A stretch of DNA of 64,000 nt from Branchiostoma floridae. Lineage: Eukaryota > Chordata > Leptocardii > Amphioxiformes > Branchiostomatidae. The notes below the pieces were generated by a model. The model ran no database searches. It was given only the letters and a program-made list of their open reading frames with translations, and was not told the origin of the DNA. The DNA is taken from assembly GCF_000003815.2 (NCBI RefSeq), contig NC_049990.1, positions 21,214,321-21,278,320 on the forward strand, given 5' to 3'. Below, piece by piece: positions 10,890 to 21,339 of the stretch. The position numbers were made by a program, and so were the translations under genes. Each line of letters starts with the position of its first letter. Within the stretch, counting starts at the first letter, position 1.

Positions 10890-11998
10890 TTAATCTGCCT
10901 TGATAAACCAGACTTCATTGTGTCTATCAAACAGTTGGAAGGGGCTGTTATATCCAGCTGTGTAGTAAAAGTCCTTGTGGTAGCTGATTGTGGCGTTGTC
11001 CAGGCTCTCGGCCAGAGCTTGGGCAGTCTCGGTCCAGTCCTTCTCCTTAGCAAAGCCACCAAATGACCTAAAGAAAGAATGACAAAACTTTAACTTAGTT
11101 TAAGAATGACTACTATGAAAGTTAAGACAGACATTTGGTACATATCATGGAGATATATCTATGATTGTTTGGTTGTACATGTATTGCACACCAGGTAATC
11201 CATCTCTAGGCGCAAAAACACTGGGAAGTACCCCTACTATTTTCAAAAAGTGTGTTGGATTTTTTATGTGCTGGAAGTGTGGCTCACCTCAAACACGAGA
11301 CCTACATTTAAGGTCCACTGAAGCTAAATCATAAATTGAGCAGCCTGAGCTTTTAATAAATTTGAGTCAAGAAACAACTACCAAGAAAAATATGATACCT
11401 ATCAGTCTTTAAGGCCAAACTGCTTAAAGTGAGTTTTGTTCACAGCTGTATGTAGTGAATAGCATAGTTAAATCAGACTCGTTTCTTTCTAGAATAGATG
11501 GTCAAATCAAAGAATGCATGAATGAATCAATGATGGAACAAACAGATGGAATAAAGAATAGCTGAAAGAACAAATGAAGGTAAGAACAAAATAATGAATG
11601 TCACTGTAGTGACTGTACCAAATAATACTAGATACAAGTACAACAAAATGATCAGGTACATACTTGACAAAAGCGGTCATCTGTGGCAGAGGGTTGGTGA
11701 AGACGTCAGCAGCGGAGGGTTGGGGTGGGTCGGCCTGGTCAGCGAACGGCACGAAGAACGACACGGTGAAGTTGGTCTTGCAGTAAGGACCCTGCCCGTG
11801 TTCAACTTTGGTCGCAACCGGTGCTGTCATTGGGATCACTGCCTCTGTGGGACAAATATAGAGCAATAGAGGTTAAGATCATATACAATATGTGCTGTTA
11901 CCTTATATTGTCTCTTACCATAACAGAGTAAAACGAATGCACTTTGCCACTATATTTACCTTCACAGAATGGCAGAAAGTTATGTTTTGAGTGTGTGT

Positions 11999-12079
<81 letters not shown>

Positions 12080-13670
12080 TGTGTGTGTGAACAGCATAAC
12101 TCAAAGCCATTTTCCAATTTTGACTTGTGTTGTGGACATGCTGTGTGGACATGCTGTGGTTGCGATTTCTGAGTGTTAGATCACCCTTGGGGCAGGGTAC
12201 TTTTGGACCCCCTAGTTTGTATCGAGAATGATGTTAGATTTGTACACTTGTGTACATAGCTTGTACTTGTTAGCAATACATGTTATTTGCCACATATTGT
12301 ATCCGATACAATTGTTACATGCAATAGACTTTGTCATATATGACTATATAGATGTCTTACAATGAGCATTACCTCTTAGATACTTGACAAAAAGACACAT
12401 CCGTTGATTGTTCTTTCTACTGTATACCCTGGGTAGACCACCAAAGCTGCATACCCAGACAGATTTGACTTGCTTTTTATACAATTGCAGCATGCAGCTC
12501 AGATGGCATTAATGTGGTATGTATCACAGATGAACAAGGAAGGATTGTTATTGAGCAGTGCATCCAATGTCCTAGCCTGTATTACATAATTTGTCATGCC
12601 TTCTCGAGGTATTCAAATGTGACCAAGTCTCTAGGGGGGGCGGTCAGCCAAGATACTACTAGTAAGAGTGTGAGTTAAGTCAGGCTACTAAATGTAAAAG
12701 TGAATAAAATTTCTTGTTTTCATCTAATATGCTTTTTTCTAACACCATCAATTTTTTTTCTTAGTCTTAATTCCCTACAATTGTTCATTTTCATTTCCAC
12801 ACAGCCTTTGACAAACATTACAAGTCTATTGTCTCCAAGTGAAACATATCTCCATTGAAATCGAAAGGCACACTTACTTTTCTTGTTATTCCCTTCGATG
12901 TAGGAGAAGAGTTTCATGAAGCCCTCAGACACCGCAGGGTTGTACTCCATACCGGAAACAATGGTGCTGGTCCATTTAGCTGCCTTGTATATACGCTCTT
13001 CATAATCCTGAACATACACAAGTAAAGAAAAAGAGAACATCTCTTTCAATTCATCTTCTAGTACAACATAAGATTTTTTGGACAAACTTCTATGCAGTAA
13101 ATGATCATGGGCATTGCTGCCACTGGCCAAAAGTTTAAAGATAAAATAATTTCAAAGCCTACATTTCCTCCAATACATATTAAGTATAACAGATGTAATG
13201 CTTTTATGAATGGTATAGTTGAATTTATGCTTCATTTAAAGATGTGCACAGTTATTGCATAAAGTTTATTTGTTTTTCATTATTTGTTTTTCTTGATATT
13301 TCTGCAGTGTTGAAACAAAGGCATTGGGGAAATCTTTATTTTACAGTTGTTGCGTGTATGAAAGCTTACCTTTGTGAGCTTGACCGTGGTGTATTTGGGA
13401 CACTAGTATAAAAGTTTTCATGTTGCTTACATAGAAATTTAACCAAATGTACAAATGCCATACTGGCCAATTTGGGTAATCTTTCTATTTATTCTAACTA
13501 AAGTTGTCACTATTGCGTGTATGAATGCGTACCTTTGTGGTCTTGACCGTGGTGTATTTGGGACACTCCAGTTTGTTACAGAAAGCTGGCGGCCATGTCT
13601 GTGTGGGGAGAACAGGACTGGTGACAGCCAGACTGGCCAGGGTGGTCAGGACAAGCAGCGTGATCATCAT
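10890..13670 (-). CDS. Secreted SOUL/heme-binding protein, gene C (complete, 208 aa)
   Basis: Complete SOUL gene: coding exons 13670..13533, 13007..12878, 11844..11664 and 11067..10890 (stop TAA), phases 0, 1, 2. Exon 1 encodes the same 46 residues as gene A exon 1, including the signal peptide and FCNKLEC. The domain landmarks are DYEERIYKAAKW, GFMKLFSYIEGNNKK, VIPMTAPVATKV, FFVPFADQADPPQP, LPQMTAFVK, SFGGFAKEKDW, FYYTAGYNSPF and DRHNEVWFIK. Exon 3 carries the longest loop (HGQGPYCKTN), adding a third cysteine. The last exon has no internal ATG, so ORF callers miss it. Role by family: heme/porphyrin binding, likely secreted. The coding-exon-1 DNA differs from gene A by only a few bases while exon 2 is clearly diverged, which suggests gene conversion. 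Confidence 0.93.
11990..12089 (+). repeat. (GT)n microsatellite
   Basis: About 100 bp of almost uninterrupted GT repeats, in the gene C intron between coding exons 2 and 3. Confidence 0.97.
13345..13407 (-). pseudogene. Orphan duplicate of coding exon 1 (3' end), gene C intron
   Basis: A ~60 bp fragment matching the end of SOUL coding exon 1 (TCCCAAATACACCACGGTCA on the minus strand) with its donor, diverged and lacking the cysteine part. It parallels the tandem copies in gene A, so this duplication tendency is shared by both genes. Confidence 0.75.
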
Positions 13671-13982
13671 GGTTCTGAGTCTGTGGGAAAATGTTGTGAG
13701 TTTGTCATCTTCAGTACGAGGGTGAGTCAGAAAGTAATGCATAAGAAAGTTTCATAAGAGACTCATTTTTCATTCGAATGAGTTGAAATTTGGCACATAG
13801 GTCTTGAGATAGAAGTATCTAAATTTGTTGTTCATTATCTCATGAGTGACTGAGCTGATTTCAAGATAACTACAGCTTGGAATCCCGTCAGAAGGTGGTC
13901 AGAGTCTGAGAGTGATCATTATGGTTCTGGGGAGAATATTACAATTTGTCAAATAACATTAACTGGCTCATCCTGTATATAG

Positions 13983-14220
13983 ATGTCTCTGTGGCTCAAC
14001 GGGTAGCCTCACAGTTGAGCTCCTGGTTCCAATTATTGGCAACTGGTAAATCCACGGAAGGGAATCCTGGATAGAGCTGCGTCCGTCTTTCAGATTAGGA
14101 CATAAAATTGGGGTCCCATGTTCAAGGCGTTGCCTCGAGCATGATGTTACAACAGCCTCATTACACAGATGGGTACCTTATAGCTTACTGGCTATTGCTT
14201 TCTTTACACATGAGCCGAAG
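13983..14220 (+). mobile_element. tRNA-like SINE copy
   Basis: The head TGGCTCAACGGGTAGCC with CTCCTGGTTCCAATTA resembles degenerate pol III A and B boxes. The body resembles the minus-strand copies at 60.7-61.2 kb. No flanking duplication found. Confidence 0.45.
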
Positions 14221-14293
14221 CTTGATGAATAGGCACTGATTTTGAGCTCAGTCCTTCTCATATAACGTCCTTGGTTACTTCAAGGTGAATAAC

Positions 14294-14508
14294 TGGAAAT
14301 GTATTTAAGTTCGCGGGGATTTAATTTCGCAGTAGCGAGAAAAAGGACTTTTCGCAGTGGTTTTAAGTTCGTGGGAGCACCATGCACTGTAGTCTCTTAT
14401 TGCCATGGAAAAATGTCCGCGGTGGTTTTAAGTTTGCGGTGAAGCGGTCACCGTGGGCGCGAAAACCGCGAACATTAAACCACCGCAAAAGTTTCTGCAT
14501 TTACAGTA
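14294..14508. mobile_element. MITE, TACTGTAAATGCA-type ends, copy 1
   Basis: Begins GGAAATGTATTTAAGTTCGC and ends GTTTCTGCATTTACAGTA; the interior repeats TTTAAGTTCGCGG-like blocks. Two better copies at 23034 and 45435 define the 13-bp inverted ends. Lies in the 5' UTR intron of gene C. Confidence 0.8.
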
Positions 14509-15596
14509 TCAAAACTCACTGTAGCAACCCTACAGACTCTATTAGCCACATTATACAAATCAAATTACGAATTCTTAATTATTATAATTATAATGGGAAT
14601 TATTACAATTATAATTCATGCATATACACCATCCATGTCATGTCGGTGTGCGTTTAAAGTTTCAGCCCCCCTCCCTCTTTCCAAGTCTATCATTAATTAA
14701 ACACCAACCAAGGAAGTTTTATCAAAACCTCCTTGGCATTTCCTAGTTTAAAAAACGTTGAACTTAGCATATAACATTCTAGCAAAGACTTATCAAGAGG
14801 GTATATCAACCATACACTTTGAAAAATGCACCAAACATGTGAACAGCTCTTCTTCGGGGCTCCGGAACACAGACAGCTGATTACCTTAGCGCATGCGCAC
14901 CCACAACAATTTCTCCAGCCAGACAATCGAACATCCTAATCTCCAAGCAGATGCTAGGAGGCAAGATCGTAACATTTTCTGACTTGGAAGGGCTGTGTGT
15001 GACAGAATAGCGAGACAAGTGGGAGAAAAAAATCTGCTTGGGCACCAACATCCATCAAACCAAGATATATTTTGACAGGTTTTTTTAATATTTTCTGTAA
15101 GATCAGCTTTCTTCATGATGCAACGTTGAAAGATTGTTGTTTTTTTTCTACCCAGACACAGACAGGACCGGATCGATCTGGCAATGTCTGGGTAGGGTCA
15201 CTTATGTCAGCGGATGGGTCATACAGGGGGATAGTCTCTTGTATTTCCTAGTTCTACTGAAAAATCTCCAATTGCATCTAGATAATCCCATTCATTCTGC
15301 ACTGAGATTTATCAAAGGTTTCGATCGATCGCAATATGTAGTCCTGAACATCTAGTCAGACACCGCCACTACAGACAACTGAAAGTTGGACTCCGTAGTA
15401 GGACACGGTTATTCAAGTCGTGGCGCCACCAGGTGACGGGGGCAATGCTAGTTATAATGGCACATTAGGTGCCACTGCTACCAGTGAGACTACTGTCATG
15501 ACATTCTACGTAATGTATTACTCAATGAAGTTTCCGACAGTCACACACAGATGAAGTTATATAAAACGTTACTAAAGTTTGAGCAGGTTGCCTACT

Positions 15597-15790
15597 CTCA
15601 CCGCCGAACAGTTTAATAGTCTCCGACTCACTGCACATGATTTTGATGTCTTTTTAGGCGTTTTTGTCTTGTCTCGCAGGCTTTTTATTTTGTCATGTTT
15701 TCTTTCTGTTGTACCAGCCATACAGACAGAAAGGTTTTAAGAGAGACCGCCAGAAACGACGACAAAAAGACGTCAAAACTAGGGGGAGCC
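15597..15790. mobile_element. Diverged palindromic element related to the 2.2 kb MITE
   Basis: TTTTTAGGCGTTTTTGTC and GCAGGCTTTTTATTTTGTC on the left, with CGACGACAAAAAGACGTC and GGGGGAGCCGGA on the right, repeat the layout of 2222-2413 with much divergence. Terminal repeats are not intact. Confidence 0.4.
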
Positions 15791-16173
15791 GGACCTGACT
15801 TCCTGTAAATCATACATACATGGCATGTTTGTTGACAGGACGAAGGTGTACATCACAACTGAACTAGGTCACACGCATCACAGTGATCACTTGATTTCTC
15901 TACATTGTATTTTGACCTGCCCCGCGAAAACATAGATTAAATACGCTCTATGTCAATATGTCACAGACACATCGTATGCTGAACGCCAGACGAAATGCTG
16001 GGATAGGCTCAGTGTGTACACAGTATTGAGAATGAGAAGACTGCATACACACGCACATACACTCCCATGCACTTCTACTAAAGACTGACTTGCACGGAAG
16101 AATACGTTGTTCCCAAACAAGATGACAAAGAGGTCTTGTGGCTAAAACATAAATGGATTTAAACGCAACCTAC

Positions 16174-16215
16174 CGAATAAGTGTCACTCGCGGTGTCCAA
16201 AAGGTCTTGGTCAAG
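16174..16215 (-). other. Non-coding 5' exon of SOUL gene C
   Basis: The minus strand reads GTGACACTTATTCG/GTAGGTTGCG at 16174/16173. Position relative to the promoter motifs matches genes B and D. It would splice to TTTTCCCACAG at 13681, 10 bases upstream of the ATG. The donor is weaker than its sisters. Confidence 0.5.
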
Positions 16216-16222
16216 ATCAGTG

Positions 16223-16282
16223 GTGCGTAACACTTGCGTAACATATGTAAATATGTTGTGTAACACAAACGCAGCCAAACGC
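16223..16282 (-). promoter_or_regulatory. SOUL gene C promoter elements
   Basis: On the plus strand: GTGCGTAA (16223-16230) and TTGCGTAA (16234-16241), 11 bp apart; TTGTGTAA (16256-16263); then the 12-mer GCAGCCAAACGC (16271-16282). The same words in the same order occur at gene D. Confidence 0.6.
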
Positions 16283-16466
16283 AACTTACTAAAGTTATTA
16301 TTTCAATAAAAAAATATGCCCTGTAATGATATTGTTATGACGTAGAATTACATATTTTGTCAGGAAACATTCTAAGATAACTTTCTTCCAGGGGCCATGC
16401 CTAAAGATGTCGCCATATAATAATCTCAAACATGACAGCATCGAAATGAACAACGCGCCTTTGGAG

Positions 16467-16647
16467 TTATCTCCAAGCAGAAGTGAGGGGTCCGGCCTAC
16501 TTTGCGTGTCTTCGGGTAGCGTTACTCTCCANNNNNNNNNNNNNNNNNNNNNNNNNNNNNNNNNNNNNNNNNNNNNNNNNNNNNNNNNNNNNNNNNNNNN
16601 NNNNNNNNNNNNNNNNNNNNNNNNNNNNNNNAACCTCTGCTTGGAGA
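16467..16647. mobile_element. CTCCAAGCAGA MITE interrupted by an assembly gap
   Basis: TCTCCAAGCAGAAG at the left and CCTCTGCTTGGAGAGTA at the right are inverted ends of the 2.2 kb family. The interior is a 100-N placeholder (16532-16631), so the true length is unknown. Confidence 0.75.
16532..16631. other. Assembly gap (100 N)
   Basis: Exactly 100 N; conventional unknown-size gap. It falls inside an inverted-repeat element. Confidence 1.
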
Positions 16648-17760
16648 GTAGGTAGCGTGTCTTTTGACGGGTGTGGACAAAATGAATATGCGCACCAATG
16701 CATACAGAAACACGAAACACAGAATTGTGTTGATTTTATGCATACGTAATACAGTATATGATGTAAAAAACATAACATAACGTTAACTATATTGGAAGGC
16801 AAAGTCCTACGTTCATGAAATGAAGTCAAAATTGCTTTATCAATTAAGATCTTTCAATCAGTATAACGACATTAGTGAACACAGCCAATGGACTTTGGAA
16901 AAAGCACATTCGATTTTAATCGAATTACATGTGTCTAGTACATTTGATGTTTCCGTCATATTAAAAGGCCCATTGCCCCATATCGGCACAGTTGTACAAA
17001 GGATTTACACAAGTAAGAAAGTGGTATCATATGTCAGTAACATTCACTGCTATTGAACGCATTAATTATATTATTAGCTATTGCGAGAAAGACGTCTCTT
17101 GCTACAAGATACATACATAGGCTCTGTAAAGTATCCTTTCGGGCAAACGAAGTTACAAGAACTAATAGCCTAACACTTAATGTATTTGTGTATGGTGTAT
17201 AAGGCATTGAATATGTCTTCTTTTTTCCGACACGTTCTTTCATCGACTCTGGAATGTTACATTTTAACGTTATAACATAATACTCTGCACTTTGGGTTCG
17301 AGCAGTGTTAAACGTATCTTCAGCCCAATAACCCGTGACTTAATTAACATTTGTAAATATATTTTCTGTAATAAGTCCGTCTCATTTGCGTTATGTTTAC
17401 AAAACTTTTAGCTACGCATAAATCAAAGTTAGCTAGACCTTATGGTTTCGTCCTCTCTAGAGTACAAAATCTCATCTTGATATTTATCGCAAGAAGGTAT
17501 TTTTACATAAAGTTGAGAAATAACGTATTTCCATTAGATGCTAAAACGTTCTTGGAACATACAAAAATTCAATCTCCTTATTCTGTCGCTAATAATCTTT
17601 TATAATCTGAACTTCAGCTTCTGATTCCATGATTCCATCTTCTTCAGAGCCCAAATATCTTATCATTAATTTTTTCACGAGAATGGTTTATTTACATCGA
17701 GTTAAGAAATAACATACTTCAACCAAATGCTGGGCATGCTTCGAACATACAAAATTTCTA
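16648..17760. other. Intergenic, no recognised feature
   Basis: AT-rich sequence between SOUL genes C and D. I see no coding exon, tRNA or clear repeat. An AATAAA for gene D (minus, 17692..17687) lies about 75 bp past its stop. Confidence 0.5.
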
Positions 17761-17765
17761 TCTCC

Positions 17766-19728
17766 TTATTCTGCCTTAATGTACCAGACTTCGTTGTGCC
17801 TGTTAATCGGTTTGAAGGGGCTGTTATATCCGGCTGTGTAGTAGAAGTCTTTGTGGTACTTCTTCCCGTCGTTGTCCAGGCTTTTTGCCAGCAACTCGGC
17901 CTGTTTGGTCCAGTCTTCATCTTTGGCGTACCCACTAAATGTCCTGGGAATACATTGGGAAATTAGAATCCTAGTTCATACTATGAGAGAATATTATAGG
18001 TAACTCAAACAACATCATAAATTATGTGATTTACTAATAACATAGACTTCCACAGAGCATAGATTGAAATAGAACGAAATTCATTTCATATCGTAGATGA
18101 AACTTTAAGTACACAAAGTTACTGTGGATATAAAATTTTAAAAAAATATTTCATCAAAATAAATATATATGGAACGTCAGTATAGCAAGTATGGAATAAT
18201 ACACATTTAGTCATTCGAGTGCCCATTGAGCCAATAGTGTTATTTCCAGATAAATTTCATGTAGAATCTCGTGAGATCTGGACAGGGTGAGATTCTACGT
18301 GAAATTTGAATGAAAAGAGGACTATTCAATGTAACGTATGAAGTTCTTGGCAAAGTATGGAAATGTAACGAAAAAAAAAAACTTAACGCACTTAACGTAA
18401 GCAGTCATTTCTGGGAGTGAGTTGTTGAAGACCTCCGGGTCGGAAGGCTGGGCCGTGCCCTCGGCCTGGTCGGCGTGAGGCGCGAAGAAGGACACCATGA
18501 AGTCTGTCTGTCCGTCTCCTGGTTCCACCTTCGTGAGCACAGGCACCGTCATCGGGATCCTCACCTCTTCAGAAAGAGCAATAAAATAATGAGACATGAT
18601 GAACAGAAATTACATTATGTATGGACAGAAAATGATTACGTTTATACTGTTTCTTTTAGCTGAGAGTTAAATACTTCACTTTATCTTATCAAAAAGATAA
18701 AAGTCTTTATGTTTTCTTTGCAAAGTATACGATACACCAGAAGAGTTTGGCAAAGTAGGTAAAATGACAGAGGTTGACCAACAAGGAGCTTTTAATAAAC
18801 TTTCTAATGCTACAAATGTCCTATGAATCGAATGGGATGACGTCATAATGGACTATACCATTTGAGATTTGGGACCCTTTTATAATATACATAGGATGCA
18901 TCGATTTACCATTCTATTTTGTGAAATTATAATCTGTCAGTGTTTCTACACTTCTAATCTTTCTAAACTTCCAAGCCAGGAATGCATTAAAGAAGACAAA
19001 GAGGACTTTAAATACGTTTCTCGTTATGCCCAGAGATGTACTTGAACAGTCTTCTGAAGCCCGTGCTCACAGCTGTACGGTGCTCTATGTCAGGAATAGT
19101 GGTGCTGGTCCACCTAGCTCCCTCGTACTTGCGTTCCTCGTAATCCTGTGCGGGAAAATATTTACAATTCAGAGTATTGTTTTTCCATGGTAAAATGAAT
19201 AAAATTGAAATGAAATGAAAGTATTCTACATGTGTCTATGGATCAATCACTCATGAGCCCATGTTTTAACTTGCTGAGAAAAATGCGATTCCTTAACTCT
19301 GAGCTCCATCTGCCATTGTTATAAATTATCCCTAAAAATCTACAAAATTTTCCCACGCTTTTCACACCTTAAAAAGTTAACGACCAACAAAACATCTTCT
19401 TTCTTAAGTTGCCCAACCAGTTTATCTACGAAAATATTGGACAATTCGTGGTTACATAAAGTTAATAAAACCGAATTAAGTTAACTTAAGTAACATAAAC
19501 AAAACTATTGTACAAAAACAGATTAACTTAGAAAACATAACAACTCATGATCAGAGAGCAAATGTTTCTTTAAGACCAAGCAGGGACTGCAGAAACAAAA
19601 AGAGGACACAGAACATCTCACACCATTCTTGTGAATAATTTACGTACGGCTGAAGATGAGACCACGGAATGGTTGGGGCTGTCGAGCGTGCCGAACATTG
19701 TCTTGAAAATTTCCTTCACAACCGCCAT
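17766..19728 (-). CDS. Leaderless (HEBP1-like) SOUL protein, gene D (complete, 187 aa)
   Basis: Complete SOUL gene: coding exons 19728..19648 (27 codons), 19145..19016, 18566..18392 and 17943..17766 (stop TAA), phases 0, 1, 2 as in its neighbours. Unlike genes A-C it has no signal peptide and no cysteine pair. Its N-terminus MAVVKEIFKTMFGTL resembles the amphipathic start of vertebrate HEBP1, so the protein is probably cytosolic. Landmarks are DYEERKYEGARW, GFRRLFKYISGHNEK, RIPMTVPVLTKVEPG, FFAPHADQAEG, LPEMTAYVK, TFSGYAKDEDW, FYYTAGYNSPF and NRHNEVWYIK. Family role: heme/porphyrin binding. It could be the ancestral form from which the secreted copies arose, or a separate HEBP lineage; a tree would decide. 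The ATG has a good context (ATCATGG) and lies shortly after the acceptor AATTCAAACAG. Confidence 0.92.
18252..18307. other. Perfect small hairpin in gene D intron
   Basis: AAATTTCATGTAGAATCTC and GAGATTCTACGTGAAATTT are 19-nt arms pairing fully with one G-U wobble across an 18-nt loop. It sits in the intron between coding exons 3 and 4. It could be a short inverted-repeat remnant or a small-RNA precursor; no evidence for expression. Confidence 0.5.
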
Positions 19729-20239
19729 GATGTACTGCTGTTTTCTGTTTGAATTGAAGAAAAGAATGATCAAACTTTACATACACTTTTTTTGTCAACA
19801 TCAGTGATGAAGTAACTTACTGTACACGCCCACATTATTCTAAAGCAGCTGCACCACCAGAGGAAGACTAGTTATCCGATGCGCAGTACACTACTTGTGA
19901 CCTCTGACCCGCTAGTTGGTAGCGCCGCCAGGAACGGGGTTGGAACATTTCTGGGCTTCTAATTTTGCCTCAACACACTTGTATAAATACAGAGTAAGCT
20001 CAGTAGTTCAGTAAATGCAAGGCATATACAAGGCATTGGAAGTATCGTACATAGCGTCTATTTACATGGTCAAGCTAGCATCGGTATGTAACGTTACCAT
20101 ATTTGTGTAATCAGGTCATAGCGAAGATCAGCGAATGCAAGCTCAGCCTGCCCAGCTGTTAGCAAGCTCATCTTTGTAGGCTAACAAAATGACGCTAAGA
20201 GGTTTAAGTTTTTTTCACTAAGATACAGAATAAGCTTAC

Positions 20240-20285
20240 CGATTTCTTGACCAGTCTGGGTGCCTCTCTCAACTGAAGTCACATG
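20240..20285 (-). other. Non-coding 5' exon of SOUL gene D
   Basis: The minus strand reads CTGGTCAAGAAATCG/GTAAGCTTATTC at 20240/20239, a good donor 52 bp from the nearest promoter motif, as in gene C. It would splice to the acceptor near 19745. The 5' end is approximate. Confidence 0.6.
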
Positions 20286-20290
20286 TAAAT

Positions 20291-20356
20291 CTTGTGTAAC
20301 ACTTGCATAACAATGTGCTCTGCATACACTTGCGTAAGATGACGGCAGCCAAACGC
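20291..20356 (-). promoter_or_regulatory. SOUL gene D promoter elements
   Basis: On the plus strand: TTGTGTAA (20292-20299) and TTGCATAA (20303-20310), 11 bp apart; TTGCGTAA (20330-20337); GCAGCCAAACGC (20345-20356). Order and spacing mirror gene C. Confidence 0.6.
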
Positions 20357-20928
20357 AGCTGACGAAAATTCCGGTCAAAAATTCCCTCCCCTAATTATAC
20401 AATGAAGTGGATCAGATTAGATAAATTGTACATCGTAATTACATTCTTATAATACTTTGTATAGATCCAAACACTTAAGATATCGGTCTAACTTCATTAA
20501 AACATCTAACCGCGAAGGCAGCGAAATGGGCAAAACCTCCAGAGAGAGTGTTGTGTAACCCGATCCTTGGTTATTTGTGGACGGTATACAACTTATTTAT
20601 TTATCACGCCCATCTTATCACGATGATTTGTCTATGATACTTCCTCTCGTGCTGTTTTGAAATGCTTTGGAAAAACTCATTTGTCACGTCGTAAACAATA
20701 AGTATTGTTAAACCTGAAGGACGAATAAATGAACGGGTTTCTCCAAAATCTTGAGATAGTGGCTGCAGTTTCACCTTGGTTTAACCAACCTCCTTGGTTT
20801 AACTTTTACAGCTAACTTGAATTGGCCACATCTACACCCGTAAATGTGATTATCCGTACTTCCGTCGGGTCTATTCTTCCAGACTATTTACGCTGGGAGA
20901 TTAACTTGTCGGCCAGAGGGGAAAAGGT

Positions 20929-21336
20929 TTATTCTCCAAGCAATGGGTTGCGGGGATTAAGTGTGGCCGGGACTGAGAGGAGCGAGCCGGTACATAGACA
21001 GTAGTGGACACAGTCGTCTGGCTCCCGGAGATTCCATCCAACGTTGAACTCGGGCCGCCAGATATTAGTAGCCTCCATAGCAGGCTCTCTATGGACTTTT
21101 TTGGCACTTTTGCTGGCCATTTCTTTTTGTACTGGGTCGCTGATTGCTGGCCTCTCTCATAGTCGTCCTTTTTGGGGCCTATGNNNNNNNNNNNNNNNNN
21201 NNNNNNNNNNNNNNNNNNNNNNNNNNNNNNNNNNNNNNNNNNNNNNNNNNNNNNNNNNNNNNNNNNNNNNNNNNNNNNNNNNNTACACTCCCGGCAACTG
21301 GTAATATCCGCGCCCCAACCTCTGCTTGTAGAATAG
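20929..21336. mobile_element. Composite MITEs spanning an assembly gap
   Basis: Outer ends TTCTCCAAGCAATGGG and CCTCTGCTTGTAGAATA belong to the 2.2 kb family. Inside, from 21069, starts TAGCCTCCATAGCAGG, the end of the 9-bp-TSD MITE seen intact at 29390. The 100-N gap (21184-21283) hides its right half. Confidence 0.65.
21184..21283. other. Assembly gap (100 N)
   Basis: Exactly 100 N; unknown-size placeholder, again inside an inverted-repeat element. Confidence 1.
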
Positions 21337-21339
21337 GCT

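Noticed and set aside
10781-11062. 93-residue minus-strand ORF over SOUL gene C last exon
   Set aside because: It is a shadow in another frame; the true exon 11067..10890 lacks an internal ATG but gives perfect SOUL sequence.
11915-12179. Cys-Val and His-Thr repeat ORFs
   Set aside because: Translations of a GT microsatellite.
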